Shown: piece after piece, positions 8,531 to 12,589 of the stretch
Position numbering within the stretch: position 1 is the stretch's first letter
How the letters are laid out: every line of letters begins with the position of its first letter
Assembly: GCA_934717675.1 (NCBI GenBank)
Contig: CAKUYZ010000051.1
Span: 1-12,589 of the forward strand
Direction of reading: 5' to 3'
Source of the DNA: an uncultured Bacteroidales bacterium
GTDB taxonomy: Bacteria; Bacteroidota; Bacteroidia; Bacteroidales; Marinilabiliaceae
DNA length: 12,589 nt
The notes under the pieces: generated by a model
What the model saw: only the letters and a program-made list of their open reading frames with translations
The model's database searches: none
Told to the model about the DNA's origin: nothing
Position numbers and translations under genes: made by a program

Positions 8531-8585
8531 CGCGTTATATTAGCGAAATAATATAGTAGCTTACATACAAAAAACTATTCTAGAG

Positions 8586-11567
8586 ATGCAAAACAAAGGA
8601 GCTGTACGGACATTCGCCATACTCCTGGCGCTCGTGTGTCTGTACCAATTGTCCTTCACCTTCTTCACGAAGAAGGTGGAGAGCGACGCTAAGGAGGCAT
8701 CGGCTGGCGACCCCAAGGTGGAGGCCGCATATCTGGACTCCATTGCGAACGAGCCGGTCTACAACTTCTTGTGGATCAAGAAATACACCTACATGGAGTG
8801 CAAAAGCAAGGAGATCAACTTCGGCCTCGACCTCAAGGGCGGCATGAACCTCATCCTCGAGGTCAAAGTCTCCGACATCGTCAAGGCTCTCTCCGGCTAC
8901 AACACCGACCCCATATTCAACCAGGCCATAGACAACGCCATTGAGCGCGAGAAGTCTTCCACGTCCGACTTCATCACCCTCTTCGGCCAGGAGTTTGAGA
9001 AACTCAGCCCCAACGGCCAGTTGGCAACCATCTTCGCCACCGTAGACCTCAAGGATCGTATCGACCTCTCCATGTCGAACAGCCAGGTCATCAGCGTCCT
9101 CCGCGAAGAGGCTGACGGCGCCATCCAGAACGCCTTCAACGTCCTCCGCACGCGTATCGACCGCTTTGGCGTGGCGCAGCCCAACATCCAGGAGCTGGAG
9201 AAGAAGGGCCGCGTGATGATTGAGCTGCCTGGCGTAACAGACCCGCAGCGCGTCCGCAAGCTCCTCCAGGGCACCGCCAGCCTCGAGTTCTGGGAGACCT
9301 ACACCAACAATGAGATCCTCTCCAGGCTCATCGAGGCCGACGCCGCCACCCGCACCGTCGTGGCCGCCGACAGCGCAGCCGCCACAGCAGCGGCACCCGC
9401 TGCCGAGGCTGACTCAACGGCCCTCGCCCTCCTCGGCGACACTCAGAGCCAAGACACCGCCACGGCCGCCGCAGGCCGCGTCGAGTCCCTCTTCACATAC
9501 CTCCACCCCATCCAGGCCGGCAACAGCCCGCTCGTGGGCTTCGCCTTCTCAAAAAATCGCGACAAGGTTGACGAGTACCTCAAATCCGACGCCGTGCGCC
9601 GCGCCCTGCCCCACGACCTCCGCCTCCTTTGGGGCGTGAAGCCCATGAAGGGAGAGGAGGCCACCCGCTACTATGGCATCCAGTGCAACCCCAAAGAGCA
9701 ACTCTACGAGCTGATTGCCATCAAGCAGACCAGCAACACTGGACGCGCGCCGCTCGAGGGCGACGTCATCACCAACGCCCGCTCGCAAGTGTCTCAAAAC
9801 GGCGGCGCGGCCTACGAAGTCTCCATGACCATGAACAGCGAGGGCGCGCGCAAGTGGGCACAGCTCACCAAGGCCAACCAGAAACGCTCCATCGCCATCG
9901 TCCTTGACGGCTTCGTATATAGCTACCCCACCGTACAGAACGAGATCACCGGCGGCAACAGCCAGATCACCGGCAACTTCACCACCGAGGAGGCGCAAGA
10001 CCTGGCCAACGTCCTCAAGAGCGGCAAGCTTCCCGCCCCCGCCACCATTGTTGAGGACACCGTCGTAGGCCCGTCTTTGGGTCAAGAGGCCATCGAGGCC
10101 GGCCTGTGGTCGTTCCTCATAGCCTTCGTGGCAGTCCTCATCTACATGGTTGTCTTCTACGGCGTCAAGGCCGGCCTCACAGCCGACTTCGCCCTCATCT
10201 GCAACCTCTTCTTCATCGTGGGCGTCCTCGCGTCGTTCGGCGCTGTGCTGACACTGCCTGGCATAGCCGGCATCGTCCTCACCATCGGCATGGCCGTTGA
10301 CGCCAACGTCATCACCTACGAGCGCATCAAGGAGGAGCTTCGATCCGGTCACTCGCTCCAAAACGCCATCCAGACGGGCTACTCTAACGCCATGTCCGCC
10401 ATTGTGGACTCCAACCTCACCACGTTCCTGACGGCCGTCATCCTCTTCACGTTCGGCACGGGCCCGATCCGCGGCTTCGCCACCACCCTCATGATTGGTA
10501 TCGTCTGCTCGTTCTTCACGGCAGTCTTCCTCAGCCACATCATCATAGACCGCCTCGCCTCCAAAGACGGTAATATGCGATTCGGCACCAAGTTCACCGA
10601 GAACTTCCTGCAAAACGTCAGCTTCGACTTCCTCGGCAAGCGCAAGGCTTATTACGTTGTCTACGCCGTGGCCATGATTGTCTGCATCGGCTCGCTTTGC
10701 TTCCGCGGCCTCTCCAAGGGCATCGACTTCACCGGCGGCCAGATTTTCGTGGTCCGTTTTGAGCAGCCCGTCTCATCGGCCGACGTGCAGAGCTCGCTCT
10801 TCAAGGCTTTCGATGGCGCCAACATCGAGGTCAAGACCTACGGCAACGACAATCAAGTCCGCATCGCCACCAACTTCAATGTTGACAACACCTCCGCCGA
10901 GGCCACCCATGACATTGAGCAGCGTCTCTATGACGGTGTCAAGAACTATCTGCCGGAGGGCGTTGACAAAGACACCTTCTTGACAGACTACAGGATGAGC
11001 TCGCAGAAGGTGGGACCGACCATGGCGTCGGATATGACCGAGAAGGCCATCTACTGCATCGTGCTGTCGCTCCTCGTCATGTTCCTCTACATCTTCGCCC
11101 GCTTCCGCAAGGTGGCCTATGGCGTGGCTGCCGTCGTCGGCCTCGCTCACGATGTCATCTTCACGCTCGGCGTCTTCTCTCTCTGCTACTCCATCATGCC
11201 CTTCTCAATGGAGATCGACCAGTCGTTCGTGGCTGCAATCCTCACCATTGTCGGCTACTCTATCAACAACACCGTGGTCATCTTCGACCGTGTCCGCGAG
11301 TCGTTTGGCCTCATGCCCAAAGCCGACCCGGCGACCGTCATGAACAACGCGCTCAACTCCACTCTCGCGCGCACGGTGAACACCTCGGCCACCACCCTCG
11401 TCACACTGCTGGTCATCTTCCTGTTCGGCGGTGAGGTGATCCGCGGCTTTGTCTTCGCCATGTTCGTCGGCATGTTCGTCGGCACATTCAGCTCCATGCT
11501 CCTCGCCACGCCTATCGCTTACGAGATCATTGCGCGCAAGGCCAAGAAGCAAGAGGCCGCTAAATAA
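8586..11567 (+). CDS. secDF: SecD-SecF fusion, protein translocase accessory subunit
   Basis: SecDF sits in the inner membrane with SecYEG and uses the proton gradient to help pull preproteins out to the periplasm. The 993 residues contain both halves. SecD has an N-terminal membrane helix (8-27), the NFGLDLKGGMNLILEV motif (78-93), a large periplasmic part to about 500 and five helices (about 505-660), with GMAVDANVITYERIKEE carrying the conserved Asp D572. SecF starts near 680 with a helix (about 688-707), GIDFTGGQ (712-719), a periplasmic loop, VGPTMASDM (809-817) and helices to about 982 including SINNTVVIFDRVRE. A 47-residue Ala/Thr-rich insert of low complexity (about 250-296) interrupts the periplasmic region. 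Isoleucine is mostly ATC and leucine mostly CTC, as expected of a well-expressed gene. It has its own promoter and terminator. Confidence 0.97.
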   Translation: MQNKGAVRTFAILLALVCLYQLSFTFFTKKVESDAKEASAGDPKVEAAYLDSIANEPVYNFLWIKKYTYMECKSKEINFGLDLKGGMNLILEVKVSDIVKALSGYNTDPIFNQAIDNAIEREKSSTSDFITLFGQEFEKLSPNGQLATIFATVDLKDRIDLSMSNSQVISVLREEADGAIQNAFNVLRTRIDRFGVAQPNIQELEKKGRVMIELPGVTDPQRVRKLLQGTASLEFWETYTNNEILSRLIEADAATRTVVAADSAAATAAAPAAEADSTALALLGDTQSQDTATAAAGRVESLFTYLHPIQAGNSPLVGFAFSKNRDKVDEYLKSDAVRRALPHDLRLLWGVKPMKGEEATRYYGIQCNPKEQLYELIAIKQTSNTGRAPLEGDVITNARSQVSQNGGAAYEVSMTMNSEGARKWAQLTKANQKRSIAIVLDGFVYSYPTVQNEITGGNSQITGNFTTEEAQDLANVLKSGKLPAPATIVEDTVVGPSLGQEAIEAGLWSFLIAFVAVLIYMVVFYGVKAGLTADFALICNLFFIVGVLASFGAVLTLPGIAGIVLTIGMAVDANVITYERIKEELRSGHSLQNAIQTGYSNAMSAIVDSNLTTFLTAVILFTFGTGPIRGFATTLMIGIVCSFFTAVFLSHIIIDRLASKDGNMRFGTKFTENFLQNVSFDFLGKRKAYYVVYAVAMIVCIGSLCFRGLSKGIDFTGGQIFVVRFEQPVSSADVQSSLFKAFDGANIEVKTYGNDNQVRIATNFNVDNTSAEATHDIEQRLYDGVKNYLPEGVDKDTFLTDYRMSSQKVGPTMASDMTEKAIYCIVLSLLVMFLYIFARFRKVAYGVAAVVGLAHDVIFTLGVFSLCYSIMPFSMEIDQSFVAAILTIVGYSINNTVVIFDRVRESFGLMPKADPATVMNNALNSTLARTVNTSATTLVTLLVIFLFGGEVIRGFVFAMFVGMFVGTFSSMLLATPIAYEIIARKAKKQEAAK

Positions 11568-11592
11568 GCAGTCTGAAATATCAAGAGATATT

Positions 11593-11627
11593 GGCGGCCG
11601 CCCCACGAGGGGCGGCCGCCTTTTTTT
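11593..11627 (+). terminator. Intrinsic terminator of secDF
   Basis: A perfect 12-bp GC stem (11593-11604 with 11609-11620, loop ACGA) is followed by seven T (11621-11627), 25 bases after the secDF stop. Confidence 0.95.
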
Positions 11628-11647
11628 ATTCCTCGCCGCGTCTGCGC

Positions 11648-11678
11648 TTTCAATTTTCACAAGCATGGCGTAACTTTG
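11648..11678 (+). promoter_or_regulatory. Promoter of feoAB
   Basis: TAACTTTG (11671-11678) matches TAnnTTTG, and TTTC (11648-11651) lies 19 bases upstream, one base off the -33 consensus. The A-rich leader of about 20 bases runs to the ATG at 11706. No clear Fur-box palindrome was seen here, although iron control would be expected from the gene's role. Confidence 0.6.
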
Positions 11679-11705
11679 AAACGATAAAAGTAAACATAAA
11701 GAGAG

Positions 11706-12589
11706 ATGAGACTTTCCGAGCTTAACACTGGCGATAAGGCCGTGGTGGTAAAAGTCTTGGGCCACGGAGGATTCCGCAAGCGCATTGTGGAGATGGGCTT
11801 CATCCGCGGCAACATGGTGGAGGTTTTGTTGAGCGCCCCGCTGCGCGACCCCATAAAATATAGGCTACTAGGCTACGAAATATCCCTGCGCCGCGACGAG
11901 GCCGCCATGATTGAGGTCATGACGCCCGAAGAGGCAAAAGAGTTCATGCGCAATGACGACGCGGACTCGCAAAAAAGCCAAATTTTCGAAGATGACGACT
12001 GCGGCCGCCTGACCGACGAGGCCAAGATGAAAGAGGCCGCCATGCGCAAGCGGCGCACCATCAACGTGGCCCTGGTGGGAAACCCCAACTGTGGAAAGAC
12101 GTCGCTCTTCAACTTCGCCTCGGGCGCGCACGAGAGGGTCGGGAACTACTCCGGCGTGACAGTGGACGCAAAAGAGGGCCACGCCACATTTGAGGGCTAC
12201 GACTTCAACATAGTGGACCTGCCCGGCACATATTCGCTCACGGCATATAGCCCGGAAGAGATGTATGTCAGGCGTCAGATTGTGGAAAAGACTCCAGATG
12301 TCATCATCAACGTCATAGACGCCAGCAACATTGAGCGCAACCTCTACCTTACCACGCAGCTCATAGACATGAACCTGCGCATGGTGTGCGCCCTCAACAT
12401 GTTCGACGAGACAGAGAAGCGCGGCGACAATGTGGACTATGCAAAGCTCGGAACACTGCTTGGCATCCCGATGATTCCTACTACATTCACCACGGGACGC
12501 GGTGTGGAACTCCTGTTCCATATCATCATCAACCTATATGAAGGCATCGACTTCATCGACAATAAGGGAAACCTCGACCCGGAAGTGGC
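11706..12589 (+). CDS. feoB: FeoA-FeoB fusion, ferrous iron transporter (5' part)
   Basis: The frame starts at ATG 11706 and stays open to the window end (294 codons seen). Residues 1-73 form a FeoA-like SH3 domain (LSELNTGDKAVV; RIVEMGFIRGNMVEV; YEISLRRDEA). An acidic then basic linker follows (about 74-117, including FEDDDCGRL and MRKRRT). The FeoB G domain then begins: G1 GNPNCGKT (125-132), the switch I region ERVGNYSGVTVD (143-154), G3 DLPG (171-174) and G4 NMFD (231-234). The membrane permease part must lie beyond the window. FeoB carries Fe2+ across the inner membrane and FeoA is its small cytoplasmic partner. Single-chain FeoAB proteins are known in Bacteroidales such as Bacteroides fragilis. 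It has its own promoter and is separated from secDF by a terminator. Confidence 0.95.
   Translation, partial: MRLSELNTGDKAVVVKVLGHGGFRKRIVEMGFIRGNMVEVLLSAPLRDPIKYRLLGYEISLRRDEAAMIEVMTPEEAKEFMRNDDADSQKSQIFEDDDCGRLTDEAKMKEAAMRKRRTINVALVGNPNCGKTSLFNFASGAHERVGNYSGVTVDAKEGHATFEGYDFNIVDLPGTYSLTAYSPEEMYVRRQIVEKTPDVIINVIDASNIERNLYLTTQLIDMNLRMVCALNMFDETEKRGDNVDYAKLGTLLGIPMIPTTFTTGRGVELLFHIIINLYEGIDFIDNKGNLDPEV

Noticed and set aside
8536..8555. AT-rich hairpin (TATATT/AATATA) in the secDF leader
   Set aside because: Six A-T pairs only, weak and likely in AT-rich leader sequence by chance. No known secretion-sensing element recognised.
9549..10613. 354-codon open frame on the minus strand inside secDF
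   Set aside because: It lies wholly antisense to a well-supported secDF. Its product is an unstructured mix of D, G, E, V and H with no motif, as expected from reading GC-rich coding DNA backwards.
11679..11705. Fur or other iron-regulator box before feoAB
   Set aside because: The leader is A-rich but shows no inverted repeat resembling a Fur box, so no operator is called.

Overview
The window reads as a chromosomal, mostly housekeeping segment from a member of the Bacteroidota, most likely order Bacteroidales. The evidence is: promoters of the TTTG-N19/21-TAnnTTTG type (best case 8499-8530, upstream of secDF); no Shine-Dalgarno motifs at normal spacing; a single-chain SecD-SecF fusion; a FeoA-FeoB fusion; a eukaryote-type glycogen branching enzyme; and the gene order hpt-adk-obg, which is familiar from Bacteroidales. 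The DNA is GC-rich, so many long antisense open frames exist as shadows. A family-level assignment (for example Muribaculaceae) would be a guess.

Layout. Positions 1-132 hold two back-to-back intrinsic terminators: one for an unseen rightward gene and one for the leftward unit that follows. That leftward unit (3483 to 159) is a two-gene operon: a soluble histidine kinase, then a 1,4-alpha-glucan branching enzyme starting four bases after the kinase stop. Divergent from it is lepA (EF-4, 3621-5411). lepA converges on purE (leftward, 5504-6019), with a strong bidirectional terminator between them. purE diverges from the rightward cluster hpt-adk-obg (6180-8463). Next come secDF (8586-11567, own promoter and terminator) and the 5' part of a feoAB fusion (11706 to the window end).

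Together the genes cover glycogen synthesis, translation quality control, purine synthesis and salvage (purE, hpt, adk), ribosome assembly and nucleotide sensing (Obg), protein export (SecDF) and ferrous iron uptake (FeoAB). All complete genes look intact. I saw no tRNA, rRNA, CRISPR array, IS element, phage or defence genes.

I did not find a new multi-gene system. The points most worth a second look are the tight coupling of a histidine kinase of unknown input to the branching enzyme, a GC-rich hairpin at the very start of the predicted hpt transcript with an in-frame ATG in its loop, and a set of competing stems in the adk-obg gap.
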